A DNA stretch of 64,000 bases from Pseudorasbora parva (GCF_024679245.1 NC_090179.1:5983820-6047819); one strand, 5' to 3'; shown: positions 52,857 to 62,000, counted from the first letter of the stretch. Made by a program: numbers and translations. Notes: a model not told the origin generated them from the letters alone.

Positions 52857-54623
52857 TTACGGCTGGGGCGCCAGCTCGATGAGGTCCGTCTCTGCTCCGG
52901 GCGTTGTAATTTCCCTCCGGGGTTTCCATCGGAGACCCCCGGACACGGCCGTTGTGAGCTTGGCTGTGGAGGTTCTCATCTGGTTGAATTTTCTGTACAG
53001 GAGGAAAGCGATGCCCAGGGTTAGGGTATTGCCGAAGATCATAGAGACACATAGCGCAGTGTCAGCTGCGGTCCAGGTTTGGACCACAGGAGAGTTATTC
53101 AGGATGGGTATTCGGGACAATGCTTGGAGGGCTGTATCAAGGGGAGCAATGTCAATGAGCTGGGGCCCCCCTTTCTCAATCCACAATTCTAACTCGGGAG
53201 CGAGGGTGAAGTTGTGGTCCTTGAAGAAGGCGGGGATTTCCAGTTCCGACTGGTATTCTTCGCTCGGGAGGTGGTACAAGGCCAAGTCGTCCAGGTGGAG
53301 GATGGCTCCTCGTGGTACTTGGACCCACATGCTCTGATCCAGCAGGTTGATACGAGTCGCAGTGTCGTGTTGGTCGTAGATCAGTGTGGCGGTGCGCACG
53401 GGAGTGTTGACGAGCCACCTGTCACCTACGATCTCTGCTTGCGTCTCGGTGACTAGGGTACGAGGCGTTGCGTCGGTGGGGCAGCGGGTATTGCTGAGCA
53501 TAGGTTGCAACCCGCAGATTCCCTCCGTGTTGTCTCGGAGGAAAGGTTTGCTTGGGCAGAGATAATGAATGTCTTTGGTCAGGGTACACATGTGTAGGTT
53601 TGGGGCTAGGTACAGCTGTGTGTCGCTGTCATGGTACGCGACTACCTGAGGAGTGCGCACCTTGAGGTGGGTGTTACCTTTCCAAAAGCCTACATTAATA
53701 ATGTCTTTGAGTCGGTAGATTCGGCTCGACTCGATGATGGGTAAATTAAGGAGGAAACCCATTTCTTTCTGCTCGGGATCCACATACAGGGGAATGGCGC
53801 TTCCCAAGGAGTAGGCCAGGTGTATCTGCAGCGGGTCAGTGGGTGCGTTGATCGCAGATGCCAACACGTTTTGCACCAGGCTTAAGGGTATCAGGTACGG
53901 TGGGATTCTACCCATGGCTAAGCTGTCGATGGACGAGCTTATTTCCCGTAACATGTCCGTCATTAAGGCGGTAACTAGCTGTGTTTGGGCAAAGTCATTT
54001 TGGAAGACGGTGAATAACTGTTTCATGGAGTTCACGGTCTGGTTCAACAGGACACTGTGGGTGTTTAGAATTACCACAGTTCCTCTCAACGTCTTGCCGA
54101 TAGTCTGTAGAGCGGCACTCTGTGTGGTGAGTTGCTCTTTGAGCTGTGGAAGTTCAGTTTGGATTTCAGCCACATGTCGTCTTACTGTGGCGATGTTCAC
54201 TGCGTTGACACTGGACATACCAATGTTAAACAGAGTTCCGACGGCGGCAGCGGCTCCGAGCAGCGCTCCCAGGAACCGTTTGGGGCGGCGGTTGTGTCCA
54301 CCTAATTCTGCCTGGGTGACGGTCATCTTCTCTAGTTGTTTTAGCATGTGCGTGACATCAGCATCGGCGTGGCGGAGAGAGTCCTCTGTCCAGCGAGCAC
54401 CGGCCCAGCTGTACTGGGCTACTGCACGGGGGTATTGTGCGTTGTAGACGTTGCGGGGGTCAAGTCGGACATACACCTTCTGAGTGTGGGTTCGGCAGTT
54501 GGTGATCAGAAGTCCAGGTTGCTCTCTCAGTACGATGCCCGAGGCTGGACCCGGTGTGATGATGTCTGGTGGTGGCTGGCCTCTGATTGTCTGGAGGCAC
54601 AGGAGCAGGATCCACAGTGGCAT
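52857..54623 (-). CDS. env: Env: class I, paramyxovirus-F-like fusion glycoprotein of an endogenous retrovirus
   Basis: An intact frame of 588 codons from an ATG at 54,623. Residues 1-15 are a hydrophobic signal peptide (MPLWILLLCL). RRPKR at 112-116 is a furin-type cleavage site, followed at once by FLGALLGAAAAVGTLF, a glycine/alanine-rich fusion peptide, and then by a heptad-rich segment (about 140-215) as in class I fusion proteins. Cysteine-containing blocks follow, then an anchor at about 523-542 and a cytoplasmic tail of about 46 residues. The tight cleavage-fusion arrangement with a short N-terminal subunit recalls the F proteins of Mononegavirales, as reported for lokiretrovirus Env. 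A splice acceptor sits one base before the ATG. The frame is unbroken; whether it is expressed or functional is unknown. Confidence 0.9.
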   Translation of the reverse strand: MPLWILLLCLQTIRGQPPPDIITPGPASGIVLREQPGLLITNCRTHTQKVYVRLDPRNVYNAQYPRAVAQYSWAGARWTEDSLRHADADVTHMLKQLEKMTVTQAELGGHNRRPKRFLGALLGAAAAVGTLFNIGMSSVNAVNIATVRRHVAEIQTELPQLKEQLTTQSAALQTIGKTLRGTVVILNTHSVLLNQTVNSMKQLFTVFQNDFAQTQLVTALMTDMLREISSSIDSLAMGRIPPYLIPLSLVQNVLASAINAPTDPLQIHLAYSLGSAIPLYVDPEQKEMGFLLNLPIIESSRIYRLKDIINVGFWKGNTHLKVRTPQVVAYHDSDTQLYLAPNLHMCTLTKDIHYLCPSKPFLRDNTEGICGLQPMLSNTRCPTDATPRTLVTETQAEIVGDRWLVNTPVRTATLIYDQHDTATRINLLDQSMWVQVPRGAILHLDDLALYHLPSEEYQSELEIPAFFKDHNFTLAPELELWIEKGGPQLIDIAPLDTALQALSRIPILNNSPVVQTWTAADTALCVSMIFGNTLTLGIAFLLYRKFNQMRTSTAKLTTAVSGGLRWKPRREITTPGAETDLIELAPQP

Positions 54624-54634
54624 CCTGTTACAGG

Positions 54635-54670
<36 letters not shown>
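54624..54670 (-). promoter_or_regulatory. Splice acceptor for the env mRNA
   Basis: The minus strand has a long (CT)n tract (plus-strand GA tract at 54,637-54,668), then TTGCCTGTAACAG|G and the env ATG. This is a textbook polypyrimidine tract plus CAG, with the AG at 54,626-54,625. It explains how env, in another frame than pol and 124 nt beyond it, could be translated from a spliced mRNA. Confidence 0.75.
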
Positions 54671-54671
<1 letters not shown>

Positions 54672-54747
54672 AAGAGAGAGTGTGTGTCAGTGAGATTTGT
54701 CCCAGGTGGGTGGGACAGTCTTCTCGTTTCAGGGACGGCGGTTGTGT

Positions 54748-57700
54748 TCAGCTTGCATTGGCCCCTAACTGTCTTTCTCTGTTAGTGGCCACATGTCTCT
54801 TGATCTGGTTCCTGTGAACCCATTTGAGAACTGGTTCTCTTTGTCCCTGGTTTAGCTGAATCTGGTATGCGACGGGAGAGAGTTTGTTCATAATCTCATG
54901 GGGTCCCGTCCAGTGGGGCAGAAATTTCTTTGACAATCGTCGGGAGCCTGTCAAAGGTGGCGGGTTGAAGTTGTAATACCAGACCTTGTTGCCCACCTCC
55001 AGTTCTTGGTGTGAGGCTTTGCGGTCGTAGTAGGCTTTCTGACCTTCAGCGCTCTTTTGCAAGTGTTGCTGAGCAAAGGCAAAAGTTGTTTTTAAATGTC
55101 TATGGAGCTCATCGAGGTACTGGAATGTGGTGTACGCGGTGACCAGGTTGGAGTCGCCGGGTTGGTACAGCAGGTGTAGTGGCAGAGTCATCTGCCGCCC
55201 AGTCATGAGTTCAAAAGGGGATACCCGTGTTGATTCCTGCGGGGTGGCTCTGAGGGCCATCAGCACGAGGGGGAGTTTCATATCCCAGTCTTTTTGGTTA
55301 GCAGACACGTACTTTCTCAGCATGGCGACTACTGTGCGATTCGATCGTTCAACTTGCCCTGATGCGATTGGATGGTAACTGACGTGCAGTCTAGCCTGTA
55401 TCCCCAGGCATTTCCAGATTTGTTGCATGATCTCGGCAGTGAAATGGGTGCCTCTGTCTGAGTTGACTTTCAGTGGCAATCCGAACCGTGAGAAAACGTG
55501 GTTTAACAGGAGGTATGCTGTGGTCTGGGCGGTGTCGTTGGGTGCTGGTAGACACTCCACCCACTTGGTAAACTGGCACACCACTGTAAGAAAGTACTTG
55601 TTGCCTCTTGTGGACCTGGGCAGGGGTCCTACCCAGTCGATTTGTAGGTCTGACCACGGAAACGTGATTCCTCTGCGTTGCAGTGGGGCTCTGTGGTTCG
55701 GGTTTGCCGGTTGGAACTGACAGCAAACCAGACACTCTCTGACGTACTCCGCAACATCTTGCTGCATGCCGGGCCAATATGCCACCTGTTTCAGTGTGTC
55801 ATACGTGGCTCTGGTGCCGTGGTGTCCCGCACATGGTGTGTCGTGGGCGTACATTAGCATCACCCCCCTTTGCGATCGTGGCACCACAAGCCGTGGCGTT
55901 GTGCTGCCATCGGGTGCAAACCACAGAATGTCGTCCTGTATACGCATCATGTGTTTGGAGTTGTATAGTTGCTTGAGGCTTGAATCCTCAGAGAGGTCAG
56001 AGTCAGAGATAGGGTGGTCGGAGGGGTCAGAGAGGTGGTCGAAAATTGTCTTAATTGCCGTGTCAGAGGCTTGCATTTCCGCAATGTCGTTGTGTGAAAT
56101 CTGCGGCGTGAGCGCTAGTGACTGTGCGGCGGCCATCGTGGCAGGTGCTGGTTGCTTGCTGCGGGTTAGCACTGCCACGGCGGGGCTGGGTGTGGGGTTT
56201 GGAGGTTCCCACATCTCGCCGTGTAGTGCGCCCATCTTTGCGAGGGCATCGGTCTGGTCATTTAAGTCTTTGTCGGGGCCGGGTAGTTTCGAATGGCCTT
56301 TGACCTTTTTCCAGTACACCGTCAGTTCATGTGTACTTGTGATGTTGTCACATTCCTGGAACAGGTGTTGGTGCTTGACTGGCTTGTTGTTAGCGGTCTT
56401 GAAACCATTTTGTTTCCAGGTTGGAAGGTGGCAAATGAAACTGAGCCTGGCGTAGTTAGAGTCTGAGCAGATGAGTAGTTCTTTGAAGTTATGGGCTGAC
56501 GCGATCTGACAGGCTATGAGAATGGCTGCTATTTCTGCATATTGCGATGACTGGGGGCCCAGCATGAAGTGTCGTGGTGGGCACGGCTGATCGTTCACCC
56601 ATAGCACACCTGCACCTGCTTTGAGGGTGCCGTCGTGGTTGTAGGAGCACCCATCGACGTAGGCCGTGGGCATGTCTTGGCACGCGTTCAGTTCAAAGTA
56701 CCTGTGACAGGTGAGTTGTTGTTGTTGGGGTTCTTGTTCATCAGCGGCAGCTGTAGGCGTGTCATCAGAGCAGTTCTGGCATGCAGCCAGGCCATTACCC
56801 AGCGCAGACTTGTGGTTCTGTGCATATCGTGCCTCAACGTTGCGGCCTTGGAGGGCCATCAGCCATGTGGCGATACGTGAATTAGTGACTACGCCATCTC
56901 GGATGCGTTGGCTATTGAGGAACATTACGGGCTGGTGGCAAGTCTCTATGATAACCTTCTGCGCCCCAATGTAGTTGGAGAACCGCTGTATGGCCCACAC
57001 CGTGCAGAACAGAGCTTTTTCACAGTCCGAGAACTTGCACTCCGGTGGGAGAAGCGTTTTGCTGGCATATGCGACCACCTTTTTGTCTTGGTCATGTCGT
57101 TGATAAAGGCCAGCACTAAGACAGTGGTCGGAAAACCCGGCTTCCAGGTAGAATTCCTTCTGTGGATCTGGGTAAGCAAGGCATGGGGCTGTGCATAAAT
57201 GTCTTTTTAGTGCTGCCATGGCGTGTTCCTGAGCTTCGGTCCAGACAAACGGTGAGTCTTTCTTTAGCAGGGCTGTGAGCGGTCTGGCAATGTCTGAATA
57301 GTTCTCGATGAATTGTCGGGAGTAATTGCATACCCCAAGAAAACTGCGTAGCTTAGAGACATTAGTAGGGGGCTTGATGTTTTGAATGGCATGAATTCGG
57401 TTAGATTGAGGTTCAATGCCTTGGGATCCGATGAGCAGGCCAACGTAGTTGACCTTGGTTCGGCACCATTGTCCCTTGTGGAGGGCAATCTTGGCACCGG
57501 CTGCGGATAATTGGTTCAAAACATAGTCTATTTCTTTCAGGTGGTCGTCCACCGTGGCGCTCTTCATGAGAACGTCGTCTACGTAGATTAAGTTGCCTCT
57601 TACTCTGGCATCCGGGCAGGCTTTGTTAAGGAAGATGTTGAACTCAGCTGGTGAGTTAGCATATCCGAACGGGCACCTGTTGAAGGTGAATTGTCGGTTG

Positions 57701-60078
57701 CCAAATGTGAAGGCCAGCTTGTGTTGATCTTCTGGATGCACTGGGATGGTCCAGAATCCAGAGGCCACATCAAGTGTAGAGAAGATTGTGGCCCCCCTTA
57801 TTCGGGGTATTTCTTGTTCCAACTGAGTCATTGGCCACCTTGACAGCGGCACCTGTTGATTCAATCTCCGATAGTCTATTGTTGGGCGCCAAGTGCCGTT
57901 GGGTTTGAGCACGGGCCAAATTGGGGCGGAGTAGGTGCTGTTACATGGACGGATGACACCTTTTTCGAGCATGGACTCGATAATCTTCTGCACTGGTTCG
58001 TATGAAGCGATTGGAATCTTGTACTGCTTGACAAACGTGGGAGGCGCACCAGGTTGTGTTGGGATGCGCACCGTGTGGAGGTTTGTGAGCCCGCAGTCTA
58101 ATGAGTCTTTGGCAAAGGATTCTTTAAACTTATAGAGGACTCGTCTGAGTCCCTGACGTTCTGTCTCATTTTGGAGCGCGTTAGCGTCTCGTAGAATTTG
58201 TTGCACTTGAGACTCAAAACCGGGGTACGGTTCCTCCACCTGGGTGTCATCAGGCAGTTTGGTATGGAGGGGTGCAGCTAGTTCATCCGTTTCCATGACA
58301 GGCTGTTGGGAGACTGTGTATATTACAAGGTGACTGTCCTCTGTCAGCTCCGTTCGGCAGACCTGGTCTTTGGCCGCCGGCATGACAGATGTTATGGCGA
58401 TGAACTTGAAGGGTACAGTGAACAGGGTGTTGTCTGTACATTCTGCTGGTATCAGTGCGGGCGGAATGGGCCCAATGATGGGTAACACAAGTTCAAAGTC
58501 ATGAAAGTCATTGCTGATTAGCCATCCCAGTCGAAAGGCTTTTGGGATGTTGATGTCCATTGCTGTGCAGTTGTTGAACAGGATGTAAACAATACGAGAT
58601 GACACTTCAGTGAGGGGTGTGGCTTCAAGTGTGAGTCCGAGTTTCACACATTCGGGTGAGGGTTGGAAGAAACTCAGTGTGTGGTTTAAGGTTTGACCAC
58701 ATCGCATGTTGAGCCGCACAGCGACCCCTTTGGTGTATGCTGGTATTGCAGTTCCTTGTTCACTGACAAGCGTGCAGACTTCAGGGATGGTCTGTCCCGA
58801 CATGAGATTGTCAAGGCTGATGGGAAAGGGTGGCTGTGACGTTAATGGAGCCCATACCATTTCGTTACATACGTCCACATGAGCCTGGAGGCGAATCAGA
58901 ATGTCTGCTCCGATGTAAACATCGTGGGGCGGGTCCGGCAGGACCAGAAAATAATGGGTAAGGCACCTGTGGTTCCATTTCAGGTGTAACGCACAGACTC
59001 CTTTGGCGGACACCATAGAGGAGGGGTATGAGTTCAAAGGAAAGCGGGTGCGCTTGCTGGCGTAAAGAGTGTGTGGTGCCTTTTCACTGAGTGACTTGAA
59101 CAGTGAGAGACTAATGGCTGAGTTATCGGCCCATAGTGCGAGGATAATGTTTGTGGTGGTGATGTCATTCAGCTGTAGGTCATTCATGACCCGGGGGCAG
59201 AAGGCATCAGAGTCTTTGGTTAGCTGAAATGTGCAGAGTAGCGAACTTGCACTTGGCTTTGGGGCTGAGGCTGGGTTGTCACAGTGTGCTGCAGGGGGTC
59301 CCGTGACCTTTGTGACCTGGCAGTCTGGCTCTGCGGGAGTTCCCGTGACCTCTGTGACTTGACAGTCTTGCTCAGACGATGTGTGTGTCTGAAGGGGCAG
59401 AGGGTCACGCACTTGAGCCCAGACTTTCAGCTGTTTGAAGTCCAGTACGGGTTCGAAGCGGTCCAGCAGGTCTTTTCCGATGAGGAAAGGATAAGCGTTC
59501 ATAGGGGAGACATAGACGGGATGTATCAGGCTCATTGGTCCAATTGTCAGGTGGATGGAAGCTACGTGCTTGAGCTGGATGTCGTTTTGGCTATACGACT
59601 GCACATTTAGCTTACAAGTGTGAAGGTTAAGGGTGCGATTTTGCCTCTGTGCTTCAAATCTGAGTCTTTCAAACAGTTGGGCGGATATAAGCGTGAGGTC
59701 GGAGCCAGTGTCAACTAGGGCTTCGAGCTTAAATTCCCTTTCCATAGTGATAGTCAGATAGAGTTTTCGAGCCATCCCCTTCTCGATTAGGTTTCCCAGA
59801 AGTCTTGGTGTGGGGACCTGTGTGTTGCTTAATAAGCCGTCTGGATATGTGTCAAGTGTCTCATTATGCGTGCAAATAATCAAAACAGCGCTTTCTGGTA
59901 CGCTGGCCTGCCCCATGATGCTGTCTTGATCAGAGGCTGTTGCTGTCAGCTGTTGTGTGGGTGTGCTGCTGACGTGTGGGGGTGCAAAAGTTAGTTCATT
60001 AGTCTGTGGTTGGGGAACAGTGTTCAGGGTGGATGATTCAGTTGCAGGAGGGTCAGGCAGGTTGATTTCAGGTATCAT
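54748..60078 (-). CDS. pol: Pol: two retropepsin-like domains, RT, two RNase H domains, integrase
   Basis: An intact frame of 1,776 codons from ATG 60,078, in the same frame as gag. Order: retropepsin with LVDTGSDLTLIS (DTGS 123-126) and FLIGKDLL (198-205); a second, degenerate retropepsin-like copy (about 310-411: LALWADNS, VYIGADIL); a beta-rich, perhaps dUTPase-like segment (about 440-560); RT (about 685-860) with IYVDDVLM; a degenerate RNase H (about 976-1,060); an intact RNase H (1,138-1,285; D1142, E1182, D1206, D1277); integrase with an HHCC zinc site (1,412-1,453) and D1481, D1541, E1577, exactly D,D-35-E; and a WTGP...Y GPY/F-like end. Pol would make and integrate proviral DNA. Nothing is broken. 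A lokiretrovirus-like ERV fits best; a gypsy-like errantivirus is the alternative. Confidence 0.93.
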   Translation of the reverse strand: MIPEINLPDPPATESSTLNTVPQPQTNELTFAPPHVSSTPTQQLTATASDQDSIMGQASVPESAVLIICTHNETLDTYPDGLLSNTQVPTPRLLGNLIEKGMARKLYLTITMEREFKLEALVDTGSDLTLISAQLFERLRFEAQRQNRTLNLHTCKLNVQSYSQNDIQLKHVASIHLTIGPMSLIHPVYVSPMNAYPFLIGKDLLDRFEPVLDFKQLKVWAQVRDPLPLQTHTSSEQDCQVTEVTGTPAEPDCQVTKVTGPPAAHCDNPASAPKPSASSLLCTFQLTKDSDAFCPRVMNDLQLNDITTTNIILALWADNSAISLSLFKSLSEKAPHTLYASKRTRFPLNSYPSSMVSAKGVCALHLKWNHRCLTHYFLVLPDPPHDVYIGADILIRLQAHVDVCNEMVWAPLTSQPPFPISLDNLMSGQTIPEVCTLVSEQGTAIPAYTKGVAVRLNMRCGQTLNHTLSFFQPSPECVKLGLTLEATPLTEVSSRIVYILFNNCTAMDINIPKAFRLGWLISNDFHDFELVLPIIGPIPPALIPAECTDNTLFTVPFKFIAITSVMPAAKDQVCRTELTEDSHLVIYTVSQQPVMETDELAAPLHTKLPDDTQVEEPYPGFESQVQQILRDANALQNETERQGLRRVLYKFKESFAKDSLDCGLTNLHTVRIPTQPGAPPTFVKQYKIPIASYEPVQKIIESMLEKGVIRPCNSTYSAPIWPVLKPNGTWRPTIDYRRLNQQVPLSRWPMTQLEQEIPRIRGATIFSTLDVASGFWTIPVHPEDQHKLAFTFGNRQFTFNRCPFGYANSPAEFNIFLNKACPDARVRGNLIYVDDVLMKSATVDDHLKEIDYVLNQLSAAGAKIALHKGQWCRTKVNYVGLLIGSQGIEPQSNRIHAIQNIKPPTNVSKLRSFLGVCNYSRQFIENYSDIARPLTALLKKDSPFVWTEAQEHAMAALKRHLCTAPCLAYPDPQKEFYLEAGFSDHCLSAGLYQRHDQDKKVVAYASKTLLPPECKFSDCEKALFCTVWAIQRFSNYIGAQKVIIETCHQPVMFLNSQRIRDGVVTNSRIATWLMALQGRNVEARYAQNHKSALGNGLAACQNCSDDTPTAAADEQEPQQQQLTCHRYFELNACQDMPTAYVDGCSYNHDGTLKAGAGVLWVNDQPCPPRHFMLGPQSSQYAEIAAILIACQIASAHNFKELLICSDSNYARLSFICHLPTWKQNGFKTANNKPVKHQHLFQECDNITSTHELTVYWKKVKGHSKLPGPDKDLNDQTDALAKMGALHGEMWEPPNPTPSPAVAVLTRSKQPAPATMAAAQSLALTPQISHNDIAEMQASDTAIKTIFDHLSDPSDHPISDSDLSEDSSLKQLYNSKHMMRIQDDILWFAPDGSTTPRLVVPRSQRGVMLMYAHDTPCAGHHGTRATYDTLKQVAYWPGMQQDVAEYVRECLVCCQFQPANPNHRAPLQRRGITFPWSDLQIDWVGPLPRSTRGNKYFLTVVCQFTKWVECLPAPNDTAQTTAYLLLNHVFSRFGLPLKVNSDRGTHFTAEIMQQIWKCLGIQARLHVSYHPIASGQVERSNRTVVAMLRKYVSANQKDWDMKLPLVLMALRATPQESTRVSPFELMTGRQMTLPLHLLYQPGDSNLVTAYTTFQYLDELHRHLKTTFAFAQQHLQKSAEGQKAYYDRKASHQELEVGNKVWYYNFNPPPLTGSRRLSKKFLPHWTGPHEIMNKLSPVAYQIQLNQGQREPVLKWVHRNQIKRHVATNRERQLGANAS

Positions 60079-60090
60079 GTCTAGTCATGC
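60079..60090 (-). promoter_or_regulatory. Leaky gag stop codon in readthrough context (UGA-CUA-G)
   Basis: The minus strand reads GCA TGA CTA GAC ATG. The TGA at 60,087-60,085 ends gag, and pol continues in the same frame. UGA followed by CUAG is the best-known efficient readthrough context in vertebrate cells, shared with alphavirus-like viruses. Readthrough would yield a Gag-Pol fusion. The pol ATG two codons later could be used instead, but this is less usual for retroviruses. Confidence 0.75.
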
Positions 60091-61959
60091 TGTGCCTGGT
60101 CCGTCCTTCTTGTCTTCCTTGTGAGGTTTCTGTCGGAGGAACTCTTTCAGGGTTTTTAAGAGCTCTGTGACCTCAGAAGCAGCTGCACTTTCTTTGCCAG
60201 ACGCGGGTTCAGGTCTGGGCCTGCCATTGTCCCGTCGAGGGTGGCCTCGTCGCTGGCTTTCTGGGCTGGGTGGACCCGGAGGTTCGTTTCGGCTCCGTCT
60301 GGGTTGTCGGCCGGCTTCCCAGGTGCCCACCCCCTTTTGGTTGTGAAAGGGGCGAGGCGGTTCCCAGGATCTTTCAGAGCGATCGCTCTGGTACCGTGGC
60401 CGGTCGCCATTATGACCACGCTGCCCTCTGCTGGCGTGGAGTGGTTTGGACTCTCTGTTAACGGGTCGGTAACTGTGGCTCTGTTGGGCGCACTCTAGGG
60501 TTAGCTCTGGGTGGTGCTCAGAGACAGGGCAGATGGTGGGCTGTTTTACAGTCTTTTCAGAAATGGTTTTCTGTTTGACATAAGCTTTGTGAGCCAAGTC
60601 TCTTAACTGTTGCATGTCCATGCTGCGCGGGCACGCCAGCACTCCCAGGTGGTGACTGACGGTAGGGTGCAGGTTTCGGAGGAAAAGAGTTTTGAAGTTG
60701 ATGTCCTCCTCCATGCCTGGGTCGTTACGTGCCCCGAAGTAAGCACGTCGCAGTCTGTTATAAAAGTTCTGTGAGGTCTCGAGTCGGGCTTGCTTGAGTT
60801 CCATGGCAGTGATGAGCCCCTGGTCTGACTCGGGATCGGAGTACTCACGAATTAGAGCTTGTCGTAGATGCCAGTAGTCCGCTTTGATGGCCTCTGGTTG
60901 TCGATCCAGAAAGCTGCGTACGTCCCGATTAGACGTGGCCCTGAGCAGGTACAGTCTGTCCCAGTTGTTCGCTTGAGCGACAGTTTGCAAGTAAAAGTCT
61001 ATGTCTTTTAAGTAGGCGTGGACGTCGTGTCCTCCTGCCGGGTCTGGGCTGAAGGTAGGAATATTTCTGGCCAGCTTGTCAAGGTTCTTTGAGGCTTTGT
61101 GGCTGTCGACCTTGACTTCCTGGAAGGGCGTCCTTTCCTCTGCTGCTGACGGGGATTCGTGGAGACTGGCAGGTGATCTTTTACACAGGGGGCTGTCATC
61201 CCCCTTCGTAGTTCTTGCTTCTTGGTGCAAAGGTGTGGAGTAATCGGTCAGGGGAAACTCTGTGTTGTGTGTTTCCCCCTTCCGGTCACGTTGCACTTTA
61301 TATGATTGTCTCAGTTCTCTGTGCACCATGTCAAGTTCATCTTTGAGCTCGTGTCTTTGCTGGATGAGCTCGTCGATCTCGGCTTGTGCCGACTGCAAAT
61401 GTTTTGCACAGACTTTAGCGTTAATGTCTCTGTCTTTAAGTTCATCATGGGCTCTCTCCAGGAGGGCTTCGCCACGCCGAAGCTTTTCGTCGAGGTTTTT
61501 TCTGGCGTCTTTCTCTGACTGTATTCGTCGGTCGGTGTCACGACGGAGCTCCTCCAGGGTCTCTTGAAGTCTTTCTATTTCTTTTCTTTGTTCTTTGTCT
61601 GTTTCGTCATCTTTCTCTGTGTCCAGAAGCTGATCTAGACGAAGCTGGGTGAGGGCTTGGTCTCTCCGGGCCTCCTCGGCTTGAAGCTTTAGCGTTGCTG
61701 CCTCCTGTTCCAGGTTGGCGTAGCTCCCTTCGCTTAGCCGTGCCTGTGCGATGAGGACGTGGGCGAGGCTTCCGAGGATCTTGGCCACTTCCTTGTTGGA
61801 GTAGTTCTGCGTGGGGTCGTGTGTCATCAGCTGGTCTATCTCTGTGTCCAGTTGTCCCTGGTTCAGCTGCCCCAGACTTCCTTGACTGGTGGCCGTTAGC
61901 GCTTCCAGCCATGTCGTTAGGCGGTCCCACGGGACGGCAGGGCTGGGGGCACGGGACAT
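60085..61959 (-). CDS. gag: Gag: coiled-coil matrix region, capsid, Arg/Gly-rich nucleocapsid
   Basis: I start at ATG 61,959 (MSRAPSPAVPWDRL, G at -3), the first ATG after a splice acceptor, giving 624 residues. Upstream the frame stays open through a TG repeat but has no ATG. About 80-225 is heptad-rich, highly charged coiled coil. About 300-460 (PTFSPDPAGGHDVHAYLKDI ... LRDLAHKAY) resembles the capsid of LTR retroelements. About 495-585 is rich in Arg, Gly and Pro (RGQRGHNGDR, SQRRGHPRRDNGRPR) and would bind RNA; there is no CCHC zinc knuckle. The frame is intact and ends in the leaky UGA. Gag would form the virus core. Confidence 0.88.
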   Translation of the reverse strand: MSRAPSPAVPWDRLTTWLEALTATSQGSLGQLNQGQLDTEIDQLMTHDPTQNYSNKEVAKILGSLAHVLIAQARLSEGSYANLEQEAATLKLQAEEARRDQALTQLRLDQLLDTEKDDETDKEQRKEIERLQETLEELRRDTDRRIQSEKDARKNLDEKLRRGEALLERAHDELKDRDINAKVCAKHLQSAQAEIDELIQQRHELKDELDMVHRELRQSYKVQRDRKGETHNTEFPLTDYSTPLHQEARTTKGDDSPLCKRSPASLHESPSAAEERTPFQEVKVDSHKASKNLDKLARNIPTFSPDPAGGHDVHAYLKDIDFYLQTVAQANNWDRLYLLRATSNRDVRSFLDRQPEAIKADYWHLRQALIREYSDPESDQGLITAMELKQARLETSQNFYNRLRRAYFGARNDPGMEEDINFKTLFLRNLHPTVSHHLGVLACPRSMDMQQLRDLAHKAYVKQKTISEKTVKQPTICPVSEHHPELTLECAQQSHSYRPVNRESKPLHASRGQRGHNGDRPRYQSDRSERSWEPPRPFHNQKGVGTWEAGRQPRRSRNEPPGPPSPESQRRGHPRRDNGRPRPEPASGKESAAASEVTELLKTLKEFLRQKPHKEDKKDGPGTA

Positions 61960-62000
61960 TACTGCGAACGAGAGAAACACAGCACACACACACACACACA
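61960..62000 (-). promoter_or_regulatory. Acceptor-like site directly before the gag ATG
   Basis: The minus strand reads (TG)n-CTGTGTTTCTCTCGTTCGCAG|TA-ATG, with the AG at 61,963-61,962. This resembles the env arrangement and suggests that the leader may be spliced. Use of this site is an inference. Confidence 0.4.
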
